58,503 nucleotides of DNA. It comes from Arcobacter sp. Its GTDB lineage: Bacteria > Campylobacterota > Campylobacteria > Campylobacterales > Arcobacteraceae. The DNA lies in NCBI GenBank assembly GCA_003252105.1, contig QKDL01000011.1, forward strand, positions 1 through 58,503, written 5' to 3'. Positions within the stretch are counted from its first letter, which is position 1. Every line of letters starts with the position of its first letter. Below, piece after piece: positions 17,099 to 25,806 of the stretch. The notes beneath the pieces were generated by a model. That model was given only the letters and a program-made list of their open reading frames with translations. It was not told the DNA's origin and searched no databases. The position numbers and the translations under genes were made by a program.

Positions 17099-17680
17099 CT
17101 AATTTTTAAAGTTTTTTTCTAATACTGATTCAAATTTTTTAAGCTCTGCATCAAGGTTTAAATCACCTTTAAAAATATCATGAACAGAATAAGTTTTAAG
17201 AGGATCCATACCACAAAATTGGAATATTTTATGAGTAGCTATATGAGCTTCATCTAAAGATAAACCATCAAAAAAACCGTTTTTATTATCAAATTCACTT
17301 GAAGGACAATTATATGTTACAGATAACATATATTTTCCAGATAATAATCCACCTGAACCATAAGTTTTTGAAGCATCTTCTCTACTTCTACCATCACTTG
17401 CATAATGTACACCTTGTGTTAAAACTTCATCAAAATACTTTTTTGTAATCCAAGGCGTTCCCATCCAATAAACAGGATATTGAAGTAAAATATAATCAGC
17501 CCAAACTAATTTGTCTGATTCCTCTTTTATATCATAACCTTTTTCTATATGTGTATTTTTTACATCAAAACCATTATTTAGAAAAAATTCATTTGCTTTA
17601 TCTATATAGTGTTGAGTTAATTCACCACGTGCGACTACATCGTAATATTGATGTCCATTAATAATCAAAACTTTTTTCAT
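17099..17680 (-). CDS. mdaB: NAD(P)H:quinone oxidoreductase, MdaB-like
   Basis: A 193-residue flavodoxin-like FAD protein. The N-terminal VLIINGHQYYDVVARGELTQ, the central LLQYPVYWMGTPWITKKYFDEV, HYASDGRSREDASKTYGSGG and LSVTYNCPSSEF align well with MdaB (modulator of drug activity B). It carries out two-electron quinone reduction, avoiding semiquinone radicals. RBS AGGAGATATT precedes ATG. It lies between the EamA transporter and the alcohol dehydrogenase in the minus-strand detoxification group divergent from an HxlR regulator. Confidence 0.9.
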   Translation of the reverse strand: MKKVLIINGHQYYDVVARGELTQHYIDKANEFFLNNGFDVKNTHIEKGYDIKEESDKLVWADYILLQYPVYWMGTPWITKKYFDEVLTQGVHYASDGRSREDASKTYGSGGLLSGKYMLSVTYNCPSSEFDNKNGFFDGLSLDEAHIATHKIFQFCGMDPLKTYSVHDIFKGDLNLDAELKKFESVLEKNFKN

Positions 17681-17704
17681 AATATCTCCTATATTAAAAT
17701 TTAT

Positions 17705-18604
17705 TTATTTTAGAATTTCCACTGCTCTTTTTTTAGAATTAAATAAAACAACAGCAACAAAAGTTAGTAAACAACCCACAATTGTTGATAATAATATTTT
17801 TTCATCATATACAATCCAGCTTGATGCAATAGCACCAATTGGAACTATAAACATAAATACTCCTGCTTGATGAGCACCCAAATGACTAGCAGATATAAAA
17901 AATAATGCTGTACTAAAAGTTCCTGCTAAAAGACCTACAAATACAATATTCCACCAAAAAACACTATCAAAATTTGAAATATCAAAAGGGTGATATGGTA
18001 AAGCAAACATCATATTTGTAAAACCCGTTACACCAAATACTACCAAAGTATACATCATAGGGTCAACTCTACTAGAAGCTTTTTGTGCAAATATTGTTAC
18101 TATAGACCAAATCAACGCACACTCTAAAAAGTATAAACTATTTACATTTAAAAAAGCAAAACCTTCAAATGGAACTTTTAAGAGAATCAACGCACCTAAA
18201 ACTCCTAAGCCCAAAGCAATAATTTGTTTTGAAGAAACTTTATTTTTAAGTATAATTATAGACATTATATATGTAAGTATTGGTGATATTGCTGTAACCA
18301 TAGTGCCACCATATCCAGCCTCTCCATGAGCTAAGCCCATAAAAAATAGATAATTAAATAAAGATATTAATAAACCAGCAATTAACATATAAAATAAAGC
18401 TACTTTATCTTTTTTAAAAGGAATTTTCATATATATAATTACTGGTATGACAGTTAAAAATGATATTGCATATCTCCAAAACGCTGCCACTTCAGCACTT
18501 GCATGGGTTACTATAGCTTTTCCTGAAGTCCAAGAAACACCCCAGATTAGCATCGCGATAATCATGCCTATAAAATATTTTGTATTATTTCTATTTTCAC
18601 CCAT
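17705..18604 (-). CDS. EamA/DMT-family transporter
   Basis: A 299-residue inner-membrane protein with 10 hydrophobic helices in two EamA repeats; the first begins MLIWGVSWTSGKAIV and the second carries the WSIVTIFAQKASSRVDPM and FISASHLGAHQAGVFMFIVP segments. DMT exporters move metabolites or drugs; the substrate is unknown. It is the first gene of the minus-strand reductase group, transcribed away from hxlR across a 167-base region with an inverted repeat. Confidence 0.88.
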   Translation of the reverse strand: MGENRNNTKYFIGMIIAMLIWGVSWTSGKAIVTHASAEVAAFWRYAISFLTVIPVIIYMKIPFKKDKVALFYMLIAGLLISLFNYLFFMGLAHGEAGYGGTMVTAISPILTYIMSIIILKNKVSSKQIIALGLGVLGALILLKVPFEGFAFLNVNSLYFLECALIWSIVTIFAQKASSRVDPMMYTLVVFGVTGFTNMMFALPYHPFDISNFDSVFWWNIVFVGLLAGTFSTALFFISASHLGAHQAGVFMFIVPIGAIASSWIVYDEKILLSTIVGCLLTFVAVVLFNSKKRAVEILK

Positions 18605-18668
18605 AAATAATCCTTTAGTTTTAGGATATGCATTTGGAAATTATAAGCCTTATAAACTTAAATGTTGC

Positions 18669-18718
18669 TTACTTTACTTTAGGTAAGTAATAAAATTTAA
18701 TTTCTCTTATGATATAAT
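18669..18718. promoter_or_regulatory. Operator candidate and promoter for the HxlR regulator and divergent EamA gene
   Basis: TTACTT-TAGGT-AAGTAA (18674-18690) is a perfect 6-base inverted repeat, and a further TTACTT half site starts at 18669. TATAAT at 18713-18718 is the likely -10 of the HxlR gene, placing the repeat over its -35 region. HxlR-family repressors bind such short divergent repeats. Confidence 0.6.
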
Positions 18719-18771
18719 TAGATTATTAAAGAAATAATCTGTTATGCTTTTATAGATAAAAAGGATTTATT

Positions 18772-19146
18772 ATGTATTTAATCAATAATAAAGAGTTTAA
18801 ATGTTCCGTTTCAGTAACATTAGATGTATTCAATGATAGATGGAAACTAGCTATTATTTGGCATCTTTTAGATGGAAATAAAAGATTTGGCGAACTACAC
18901 GATATAATTAGTGAAATCACTCAAAAAACTTTAACAGTTAAACTAAAAGAGTTAGAAGAAAAAAATATTATAAATAGAGAGGTTTTCCCTGAAGTTCCGC
19001 CTAAAGTAGTATATTCTCTGACAGAAGTTGGAGAAAAATTAAAACCTGTATTAGAAGAGATGTATAATTGGGGAATATTATATACTTCAAAACATGGAAA
19101 AATCACAAAAGAAGATTGCTGTGATGTAAACCTTAGTGGAAAATAA
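18772..19146 (+). CDS. HxlR-family winged-helix transcriptional regulator
   Basis: A 124-residue MarR-like HxlR protein. The core KWKLAIIWHLLDGNKRFGEL-like helix (residues 24-44), the recognition part EITQKTLTVKLKELEEKNII, and the wing VPPKVVYSLTEVG are clear. C11 lies just before the first helix, the position of redox-sensing cysteines in HypR/QorR-type regulators, and a CC pair occurs near the end. The divergent genes reduce quinones and aldehydes, so an electrophile- or disulfide-responsive repressor is a fair inference. Its stop overlaps the AEC carrier start by one base (TAATG). Confidence 0.9.
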   Translation: MYLINNKEFKCSVSVTLDVFNDRWKLAIIWHLLDGNKRFGELHDIISEITQKTLTVKLKELEEKNIINREVFPEVPPKVVYSLTEVGEKLKPVLEEMYNWGILYTSKHGKITKEDCCDVNLSGK

Positions 19147-20045
19147 TGGAAAACTTTATACTTATACTTTTGTGCATAGCTATTGGCTATGGAATAAATA
19201 GACTAAAAATTTTTTCTAAAGATGCAGCTACAACACTAAATCAATTTGTGATTTATATCTCTTTACCAGCTATGATATTACTTCAAATCCCCAAATTATC
19301 TTTTTCAATTGATATGATGATTCCAATAATTATTGCTTGGAGTGTTATGGCTATAACTGCTGTAATCACTTTATTTATATCAAAGATTTTTGATTTTAAT
19401 AAAGAGATTACTGGTTGTTTGATGTTAGTTACAATTTTAACAAACTCTTCATTTTTAGGTATTCCTATTTTAAATGCTTATATGGGAGAGGAGGCTCTTC
19501 CTTATGTGATAGTATATGACCAATTAGGTACATTTATAGCTTTAGCTACTTATGGTACATTTATAGCTTCATACTATTCAAGTAAAAGTGAAATTAGTTT
19601 TAAAATAATTGTTTATAAAGTTCTTACTTTTCCACCTTTTATTTCCTTAGTTGTAGCACTATTTTTGATGGGTGTTAAGTTTGATGAAACTATTGTAAAA
19701 GTATTGTCTTCTCTTGGTTCTACTATAGTTCCTATTGCCTTGGTTGCTGTTGGGTTACAACTACAACTTAAACTTCCAAGGGAGGAGATAAAACCTTTTG
19801 CAACTTCTCTAGGAATAAAACTAATCATAGCTCCTGCAATAGCATTTTTTATATGCTTTTTATTCTCTTGGGATAATAAAGTAGCAATAATATCTATTAT
19901 GGAAGCAGGTATGGCACCTATGATTACAGCAGGTGCAATTGCATCTATGGCAGGACTAGCACCAAGACTTAGTTCTGCTATTGTAGGATATGGGATTTTA
20001 ATCTCATTTTTAACGACAGGTGTATTGTTTAATATATTAATATAA
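19146..20045 (+). CDS. AEC-family permease
   Basis: A 299-residue protein with about 10 membrane helices. The conserved NSSFLGIPILNAYMG crossover in the first half and MEAGMAPMITAGAIASMAG in the second half place it in the AEC carriers. It is translationally coupled to the HxlR gene (TAATG), so it is likely induced by the same signal. The substrate is unknown. A 71-base A/T-rich gap with no ribosome-like site follows before the DsbC-like gene. Confidence 0.87.
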   Translation: MENFILILLCIAIGYGINRLKIFSKDAATTLNQFVIYISLPAMILLQIPKLSFSIDMMIPIIIAWSVMAITAVITLFISKIFDFNKEITGCLMLVTILTNSSFLGIPILNAYMGEEALPYVIVYDQLGTFIALATYGTFIASYYSSKSEISFKIIVYKVLTFPPFISLVVALFLMGVKFDETIVKVLSSLGSTIVPIALVAVGLQLQLKLPREEIKPFATSLGIKLIIAPAIAFFICFLFSWDNKVAIISIMEAGMAPMITAGAIASMAGLAPRLSSAIVGYGILISFLTTGVLFNILI

Positions 20046-20116
20046 AAAATTAAATTTTATTTATATTCTATTAATCTAAAAAAAGTACAATTATAAAAAA
20101 TTTATTAGGAAAAATT

Positions 20117-20842
20117 ATGATTAAATTCTTGAAAGTCGCTTTATTTTCAACTGCACTTATATCAACACTTAGTGCAAATGAAAATTTATCAACAAAACAA
20201 ATCAATGAAATCGAAAATCTTTTTTTATTTCAAAAAGCTCAAGTTAAAATAAACAGTGGTATTGATGCAGGAAGTGTATATATGCTAAATGTAACAGTAA
20301 GAGGAAAAGGTAGCCAAATATTTTTGACAAAAGATAAAAAATATCTAATCCCTGGTGATGTTATTGGTACACAAGATGGTAAACCACTTACTATGCCAGT
20401 AGATTTAAAACCTACATTAGGAAAAGAAGCTTTCACATATGGTACGGGAAAAGATGAGTATGTACTTTTTACAGATCCAGAATGCCCATATTGTAAAAAA
20501 TTTGAGTCATATTTCCCTCAAATAAAAGATAAAGTAAAAATTAAAGTGTTTTATTTCCCACTTAATTTTCATAAAAATGCAAAAGATTTATCTTTATATA
20601 TCTTAAGCAAAAAAACAAATGATGAAAAAATAAAAGTAATGGAAACTACAAAAGATACACCAGCATTTAAAAATAGAAAATATGCAAAAGGTGAGTTAGA
20701 AAATCTTGAAAAACAATTGAATGAACAAATCAATTTAGGAAATCAATTGGGAGTATCTGGTACACCTGCACTTTTTGATAAAAACGGTGAAAAAGTATCT
20801 TGGGTTGAATTACTTCAAAAAAATGGAATCCAAGTAAAATAG
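20117..20842 (+). CDS. Periplasmic thiol:disulfide interchange protein, DsbC/DsbG-like
   Basis: A 241-residue exported thioredoxin-fold protein. The signal peptide is FLKVALFSTALISTLSA, with cleavage near residue 20. An N-terminal DsbC-like dimerisation part is followed by the thioredoxin domain with active site CPYC at C123-C126 (TDPECPYCKKFE) and a cis-proline loop GVSGTPALFD. The family isomerises or reduces disulfides in the periplasm. RBS AGGAAAAATT precedes ATG. It stands alone between convergent units, with a good terminator at its end. Confidence 0.9.
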   Translation: MIKFLKVALFSTALISTLSANENLSTKQINEIENLFLFQKAQVKINSGIDAGSVYMLNVTVRGKGSQIFLTKDKKYLIPGDVIGTQDGKPLTMPVDLKPTLGKEAFTYGTGKDEYVLFTDPECPYCKKFESYFPQIKDKVKIKVFYFPLNFHKNAKDLSLYILSKKTNDEKIKVMETTKDTPAFKNRKYAKGELENLEKQLNEQINLGNQLGVSGTPALFDKNGEKVSWVELLQKNGIQVK

Positions 20843-20865
20843 ATTGTAAAAATACAATCTATTTT
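20836..20865. terminator. Bidirectional terminator
   Basis: AAAATAGATTGT and ACAATCTATTTT form a perfect 12-base stem with loop AAAAAT. The A and T runs at its edges suit both the DsbC-like gene (plus) and the convergent aldo/keto reductase gene (minus). Confidence 0.75.
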
Positions 20866-21698
20866 AATAAGAAGTTGATATTTTCAACTTCTATCTTCTC
20901 TAACTCAAACTCATCTATCAATAAATCCTCATCCATATGAAGCTTTGATGTTGTACCATTTAAAGGTACTATTCCTATTTGATTTAAAAACTTATAAAAA
21001 ATTGCAGCTGTTGATTTTTTATATTTGGAAGATAGATGTTTTACAAACTCATTTGTTAATACATGTGGATTTGCAGTAAGCGACCAAAAACTTTCATAAA
21101 TAATACCCTTCTGTTTACACCAAACTCTAATCTCTTGGTCATAAGAACTTTGTGCATAAAATCTATTTTGTACTACAGAAGGCTTTAACTCAACCTTTTT
21201 ATACAAATATTCTAAAACATCTAAGTCATAACAATTACTAATACCTAACTGCCCTATTTCTTTGTTTTTATAAAAACTACTCATAACATCCCAAGCTCTC
21301 AAAAGTTTGCTTGCTGGAAAAATTGGAGAGTGTAAAATATAAGTATCTATATAATCAACATTTAGATTCTTTTTTGATTTTGCAAATGACTTTTGAATTT
21401 GTAGTTCTAAAGTGTCATTTTGAAAATATGGCATATTTGATTTATCTTGACCATCTATTGGAGTAAATTTTGTTTGAAGATATATATCTTCCCTTTTTAA
21501 ACCTTCATCTAAAGCCTTTTTTAAACCAACTCCCACTAAATTCTCTTGATAATGTTTTGGCTGACAAGCTGTATCTATACCTTTAAACCCAGATTTTAAA
21601 GCCTCATAAACAAAATCAGCAGTTTGCTCTTTTTTCCATGCAGTTCCATAAATCATATTTGGTATTTTAATATTTTGATTCGATAAAAAATAACTCAT
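20859..21698 (-). CDS. Aldo/keto reductase
   Basis: A (beta/alpha)8 NADPH-dependent carbonyl reductase of 279 residues from MSYFLSNQNI; ATG 21698 follows CTAGGATATATT, better than a start 36 bases upstream. The tetrad is present: Asp in GIDTACQPKH, Tyr in HYQENLVG, Lys in LQTKFTPID and His in YILHSP. The NADPH site near the end (GTTSKLHMDEDL) is altered from the usual pattern. It resembles eukaryote-like AKR oxidoreductases; the substrate is unknown. Single-gene unit. Confidence 0.85.
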   Translation of the reverse strand: MSYFLSNQNIKIPNMIYGTAWKKEQTADFVYEALKSGFKGIDTACQPKHYQENLVGVGLKKALDEGLKREDIYLQTKFTPIDGQDKSNMPYFQNDTLELQIQKSFAKSKKNLNVDYIDTYILHSPIFPASKLLRAWDVMSSFYKNKEIGQLGISNCYDLDVLEYLYKKVELKPSVVQNRFYAQSSYDQEIRVWCKQKGIIYESFWSLTANPHVLTNEFVKHLSSKYKKSTAAIFYKFLNQIGIVPLNGTTSKLHMDEDLLIDEFELEKIEVENINFLLK

Positions 21699-21828
21699 AA
21701 TATATCCTAGTTTCTTTTCATTATACAAAAGCAAAATAGATAAAAAAGCTTATAAATGTTTATTATATAGCCATTTTTTGGTAAGTTTTAATTTTAAAAC
21801 AATATATAATAAATCAAAAAGAGAAAAA

Positions 21829-22050
21829 ATGGCAAAAAAACCTTTCAATCCTGATGACTTTTTTAGTGTAAAAACAGTAAAAGATATAGCACCAAAATTT
21901 GAGCAACTACACAATCTAAACTTTCAAGAGATAAGTCTAAATGACGAACTTGTAAAACTAAACTACGAAATAACATCTAGTGAATACAAAGATAAAAGCT
22001 TTAAAACTTTAGAAGAGTATTATGAGTTTGAAGTGGATGAGATAGTATAA
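21829..22050 (+). CDS. Hypothetical acidic 73-residue protein
   Basis: Starts MAKKPFNPDDFFSVKTVKDI. An upstream TTG in frame (21778) lacks a ribosome site. TATAAT at 21805-21810 gives a plausible promoter, with a short leader containing AAAGAGAAAA. The protein is soluble, acidic at the C terminus (EEYYEFEVDEIV), with no cysteine or membrane span. I do not recognise it. It stands alone, convergent with the DUF234 ATPase gene. Confidence 0.6.
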   Translation: MAKKPFNPDDFFSVKTVKDIAPKFEQLHNLNFQEISLNDELVKLNYEITSSEYKDKSFKTLEEYYEFEVDEIV

Positions 22051-22093
22051 ATGTTGAAATACTTTATACTAATCATCCTTTTGTAAAAATTAT

Positions 22094-23419
22094 CTAATTC
22101 TCATTTTCCAAATAGTCATTTTTTGTAACAACTAAATAAAAAGCATTTTTATCTTCATGCAAATCTTTAGCTTTTTGTATAAGTTTTGTTTTTACTTGTT
22201 CTATGTTTACACTATTTTTCCATTTACATTCTAAAAAAGCTATGTTTTTATCATCATATGCAACAATATCAATCTCCTCTTTATTGTTCCACCAATGCCC
22301 AACTTTCAAAGGAATAAAATCTAAATATTTATTAGGATTATCTATAATATCTTCTATCACATAATCCTCAAAAGCAAAAGATACAAACCTATCATTAAAA
22401 TTTGTTTCAATCTCTTCCAAAACATACTTTGTCTGTTCTATTTCCAAATAGTTGTAGTTTTTATAAACATAATAAAACCAAAAATTTAAAAACTTATCTT
22501 TTATCTTATAAAGTCCAAATCTACTTTTTAAAGGATTTGTTTCTGTAATAGGTATTTGTTTTTCCACAATATCAAGGTCAATAAGTTTTTGCATATATTT
22601 ACTTAAGTATGAAGATGAAACACCCAAAGATGATGCTATATGTCCTATTTTTCTATTTCCTAATGATATAGATTTTAAGATACTAAAAAAACTTGCTGGT
22701 TCACTTATCTCATCTTTTAATAAAAAACTACCTTCACTATATAAATAACTGTTTTTATTTAGTATCTTTTTTTCTATATTTTCCACAAAACTTAAGCTAT
22801 TGTCGTATTCATTAAGATACTTAGGAATAGTTCCAAAAGAACTATAAATATACATCTGTTCAAGCTTAGATATAGAGGGAATAAATTCACTAATATATTT
22901 AAATTTTATAGGTTTGATATTAAACTGTGAAGTTCTTCTTCCATATAAAGGGGCATCATAGCTCAAAACTTCCGAATGCATCATAGATAAAACAGAACCA
23001 CAAAGGATTAGATATATATTTGAATTTTGAAGTTTAGTATCCCAGAGTTTTTGTAACTTTGAAGAAAAAGCCTTATCTTTTGCAACTAAATATTGATACT
23101 CATCTATTACAAAAACTAACTTTTTTTCCAACTTTATAGTTGCTAAAAACTCTATAGCTTTTTCAAAACTATCAAAGTTGACAAACTCTTTCATACTATC
23201 ATCAAGATAGTTTTTAATTTGTTTTATAAAAGAATCAAGCTGAGAATTCAAATCTGCTAATGTAATATAAAGATATATATGGGGTTTATTTTCTATAAAC
23301 TTAGATATTAAAGAGGTCTTACCAACCCTTCTGCGACCATAAATCACACTAAAACTACTAGTTTTTTTACTATATTCCTCTTCTAATGATTTCAACTCAT
23401 TTATTCTGTTTATAAACAT
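22094..23419 (-). CDS. AAA-family ATPase with DUF234 nuclease-like C-terminal domain
   Basis: A 441-residue protein of the archaeal-type ATPase/DUF234 family. Walker A is GRRRVGKTSL (about 28-37), Walker B LVFVIDEYQYL, and an arginine-finger region APLYGRRTSQFNI follows. A winged-helix segment lies at LGNRKIGHIASSLGVSSSY. The C-terminal DUF234 domain holds WNNKEEIDIVAYDDKNIAFLECKWK, a restriction-endonuclease-like D...ExK pattern. Such genes are patchily distributed, often horizontally moved, and have unproven function, possibly DNA processing or defence. It is a single gene with long A/T-rich flanks. Confidence 0.85.
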   Translation of the reverse strand: MFINRINELKSLEEEYSKKTSSFSVIYGRRRVGKTSLISKFIENKPHIYLYITLADLNSQLDSFIKQIKNYLDDSMKEFVNFDSFEKAIEFLATIKLEKKLVFVIDEYQYLVAKDKAFSSKLQKLWDTKLQNSNIYLILCGSVLSMMHSEVLSYDAPLYGRRTSQFNIKPIKFKYISEFIPSISKLEQMYIYSSFGTIPKYLNEYDNSLSFVENIEKKILNKNSYLYSEGSFLLKDEISEPASFFSILKSISLGNRKIGHIASSLGVSSSYLSKYMQKLIDLDIVEKQIPITETNPLKSRFGLYKIKDKFLNFWFYYVYKNYNYLEIEQTKYVLEEIETNFNDRFVSFAFEDYVIEDIIDNPNKYLDFIPLKVGHWWNNKEEIDIVAYDDKNIAFLECKWKNSVNIEQVKTKLIQKAKDLHEDKNAFYLVVTKNDYLENEN

Positions 23420-23568
23420 ACTGTTTTCCTACATAATAATTATAAACATATTATATCATATTAGTTGGGTTTGTCAAAATAAATTTTTACTTATAAAATT
23501 CGGGTCATTATAAAAATAAAAAAGCATGATGAATTGCTTTAAAATAATTACCACTAAGGGATGTTTTT

Positions 23569-23616
23569 AATGAATAGTGAATATCTTCTTTAATTTTTCA
23601 CTTTTCACTATTCATT
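23569..23616. repeat. 13-base inverted repeat with 22-base loop downstream of the YitT gene
   Basis: AATGAATAGTGAA and TTCACTATTCATT pair perfectly. The unit resembles the ATGAATAGTGAA words scattered in Campylobacterota genomes, so it may be a small dispersed repeat. It could also end yitT transcription on the minus strand, though the loop is long and the U-tract poor. Confidence 0.5.
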
Positions 23617-23621
23617 ACTAT

Positions 23622-24455
23622 CTAATAATCCCGTCCATAAAGTTCAGAAGCTTCTTGAATGACCAAAAAAGCATCTGGATCGTGTTGATTTATAATCTCT
23701 TTTAGAACTTGTAAATTTGAAATATCAACAATTACCAAAATAATATTTTTTTCAGATTTTTGATTTAGTGCCATACCTTTAACTATTGTTCCATGTTCTC
23801 CCAAATTTTTATATATATTTGAAGATAAAACATCAACATTATTTGTTACAATACTTACAGCTTTTTGGGCTGGTTTTCCTGATAAAAGTACATCAATGAT
23901 TCTAGAAGTCACATAAACTCCTATTACACTAAAAAGTGATTTTTCGATATCACCATAAACAAAAATTGAAGCAAACATAATTAAAGCATCTATAAACAAT
24001 AAAACCTCTGAGGTTTTATATTTTGTTTTCATTGCGATAATTTCACCAATAACTGTTGTTCCACCTGTTGAAGAACGTCCTAATATTACAAGCCCTACTC
24101 CAAGACCTATTAAAAATCCACCAAAAATTGAAGCTAAGATTGTTTCATGAGTTAAAGGGGTTACTTTTATAACCTCTTTTAATAGGTCAGTAAAGCCAGA
24201 GATTAATGCAATACTCAAAAGGGTTTTTAAAACATAAGCCTTACCAAAATACACCCATCCAATAAATATCAAAGGGATTGCAACAATTGCAATCCATGAA
24301 CCTAATGTTACAACGGGAAATATTGCATAGAAAAGCTGGGCAATACCAACTCCTCCACCTGTAACCATACTATTTGGATTTAGAAATGCAACTGCAGCAT
24401 AGGCAACTATAAAAGAACCCACTACTACAAAACATAAATTTTTTAATTCTTTCAT
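23622..24455 (-). CDS. YitT-family membrane protein (DUF2179 C-terminal domain)
   Basis: A 277-residue protein with about five membrane helices in the first 200 residues (motifs NPNSMVTGGGVGIAQL and GRSSTGGTTVIGEIIA) followed by a cytoplasmic DUF2179 domain ending DPDAFLVIQEASELYGRDY. YitT proteins are widespread with no settled role. The start overlaps the stop of the upstream aminotransferase gene by one base, so the two are translated together, which may point to transport of a substrate or product of the aminotransferase. Confidence 0.88.
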   Translation of the reverse strand: MKELKNLCFVVVGSFIVAYAAVAFLNPNSMVTGGGVGIAQLFYAIFPVVTLGSWIAIVAIPLIFIGWVYFGKAYVLKTLLSIALISGFTDLLKEVIKVTPLTHETILASIFGGFLIGLGVGLVILGRSSTGGTTVIGEIIAMKTKYKTSEVLLFIDALIMFASIFVYGDIEKSLFSVIGVYVTSRIIDVLLSGKPAQKAVSIVTNNVDVLSSNIYKNLGEHGTIVKGMALNQKSEKNIILVIVDISNLQVLKEIINQHDPDAFLVIQEASELYGRDY

Positions 24456-25567
24456 TATCTATTTTCTATTAATTCTTTTAATCTTTTTATTCCAATTACC
24501 ACTTCCTCTTTAGAAGAGTGTGTGAAATTGAACCTAATCTCATCACATTTTTGTCTAGTAATATAAAACTCACTTCCTGGTACATATACAACTTTTTTCT
24601 TTAAAGCTTCAAAAACCAATTCGTATGTATCAATATTTGGTAATCTACCATAAATAAACATACCACCTTTTGGTTTTTCATATTCAAATTGAGGTAAATA
24701 TTTATCTAAAGCTTCAGCAAAAACTTCCATTTTTTCTTTATATTTAACTCTTAAACTATCTAAATGTTTTTTATATTTTTCTTTTTCTTTTAAATACTCA
24801 TTTAAAATATATTGAGATACTCCACTAGAGTGTAAATCAATAGTCTCTTTTATCAAAATCAAATCATTGATAACCTCTTCATTTGCCCTAACCCAACCTA
24901 TTCTAAATGCTGGAGATAAGGTTTTTGAAAATGAACCCAAATGGAAACTGTTATCTGGAATTTGACTACTTATATTATTAGATTTTTTATCATAAAAAAG
25001 TTCACTATATGGAGCATCTTCTATAATATATCCACCATGTTTTTTTACTATATTTGCTATTTTATCTCTTTTTTCTTGACTATATAAAGAACCCTTTGGA
25101 TTTTGAAAATCTGGAATAAGATATGATAGTTTTACATCTTTATAAACCTCTTCAAACTCATCTGTGTGAATACCATCATATTCCAAAGTTACTGCTTTCA
25201 TATCTAAACTATTCATTTTGAAAATATTTACAGCACCTAAATAAGAGGGCTTTTCTACAACAATACTTTTATTTTCAAAATATTTAGCAATAATAAATAA
25301 AGCTTGCTGACTTCCAGTTGTTATTAAAATATTGTTTGGATTTGTTTCAAACCCTTCATCATTGTAAAAAGAAGCTATTTTTTCTCTTAAACTTGCAATA
25401 CCATTACTAACTGCATATTGAAAATTTTTATTGTTGTCAAATATTTTTTTACTAGCATTTGCTAAATCGTCTATTGGAAACAAAGTCTCATCTGGTAAAC
25501 CACCAGCAAAAGAGATTGTTTCCTCATCTATTGATTCTAATATCTGTCTTATAAATGATCTTTTCAT
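24455..25567 (-). CDS. PLP-dependent aminotransferase, class I/II (MocR/LysN-like catalytic domain)
   Basis: A 370-residue enzyme starting MKRSFIRQIL at ATG 25567; AAGGAAATTAAA precedes it. An in-frame ATG 24 bases upstream lies inside the leader hairpin. Motifs: ETISFAGGLPDETLFP, the PLP-contact ITTGSQQALFII, LIPDFQNPKG (Asn/Pro contact), IIEDAPYSELFYD (PLP ring Asp and Tyr) and GSFSKTLSPAFRIGW with the Schiff-base lysine. It resembles 2-aminoadipate/aromatic aminotransferases related to MocR regulators but lacks their DNA-binding domain. It is coupled to yitT. Its leader has the three-hairpin structure also found before the old yellow enzyme gene. Confidence 0.9.
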   Translation of the reverse strand: MKRSFIRQILESIDEETISFAGGLPDETLFPIDDLANASKKIFDNNKNFQYAVSNGIASLREKIASFYNDEGFETNPNNILITTGSQQALFIIAKYFENKSIVVEKPSYLGAVNIFKMNSLDMKAVTLEYDGIHTDEFEEVYKDVKLSYLIPDFQNPKGSLYSQEKRDKIANIVKKHGGYIIEDAPYSELFYDKKSNNISSQIPDNSFHLGSFSKTLSPAFRIGWVRANEEVINDLILIKETIDLHSSGVSQYILNEYLKEKEKYKKHLDSLRVKYKEKMEVFAEALDKYLPQFEYEKPKGGMFIYGRLPNIDTYELVFEALKKKVVYVPGSEFYITRQKCDEIRFNFTHSSKEEVVIGIKRLKELIENR

Positions 25568-25569
25568 TT

Positions 25570-25690
25570 TAATTTCCTTAAAATGTCCCATTTTAAGGGA
25601 CCATATATTTTGTAACTACTTTTTAACACAATTTATAAAAAATTGTTAAAAGTAGCAAAACCCTAAAAAAGACAAGGAGTTGTCTTTTAT
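25570..25690 (-). promoter_or_regulatory. Structured 5' leader of the aminotransferase gene (related to 15090-15230)
   Basis: Minus-strand order: hairpin 1 AAAGACAA-CTCC-TTGTCTTT (25687-25668); linker TTTTAGGGTTTTG; hairpin 2 with CTACTTTTAACA pairing TGTTAAAAAGTAG (25655-25616); hairpin 3 GTCCC/GGGAC (25601-25585). The alternative pairing CCTTAAAATG with CATTTTAAGG (25598-25576) covers the ribosome site. Hairpins 1 and 2 differ from the old yellow enzyme leader on both sides of the stems, as in conserved structure. The GTCCC and GGGAC arms and the CAACTC loop are unchanged. Confidence 0.6.
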
Positions 25691-25794
25691 ATGTTATATT
25701 TATGGATGAATTATAGAGCAATAAAAAAATTTATTCTTTAATGTTATTGCTAAAAAAGTTAACTATTTTTGCTCAAAACTATTTTAAATCTTGC

Positions 25795-25800
25795 TATAAT
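25795..25800 (+). promoter_or_regulatory. -10 box TATAAT six bases before the AraC-type gene
   Basis: TATAAT in TTGCTATAATATAAATATG ends six bases before ATG 25807; there is no ribosome site, so the mRNA is probably leaderless. TTGCTC at 25769-25774 is a poor, far -35. Confidence 0.5.
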
Positions 25801-25806
25801 ATAAAT

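Noticed and set aside
22094-23419. Defence island around the DUF234 ATPase
   Set aside because: It stands alone; the neighbours are ordinary metabolic genes and no other defence family is nearby.
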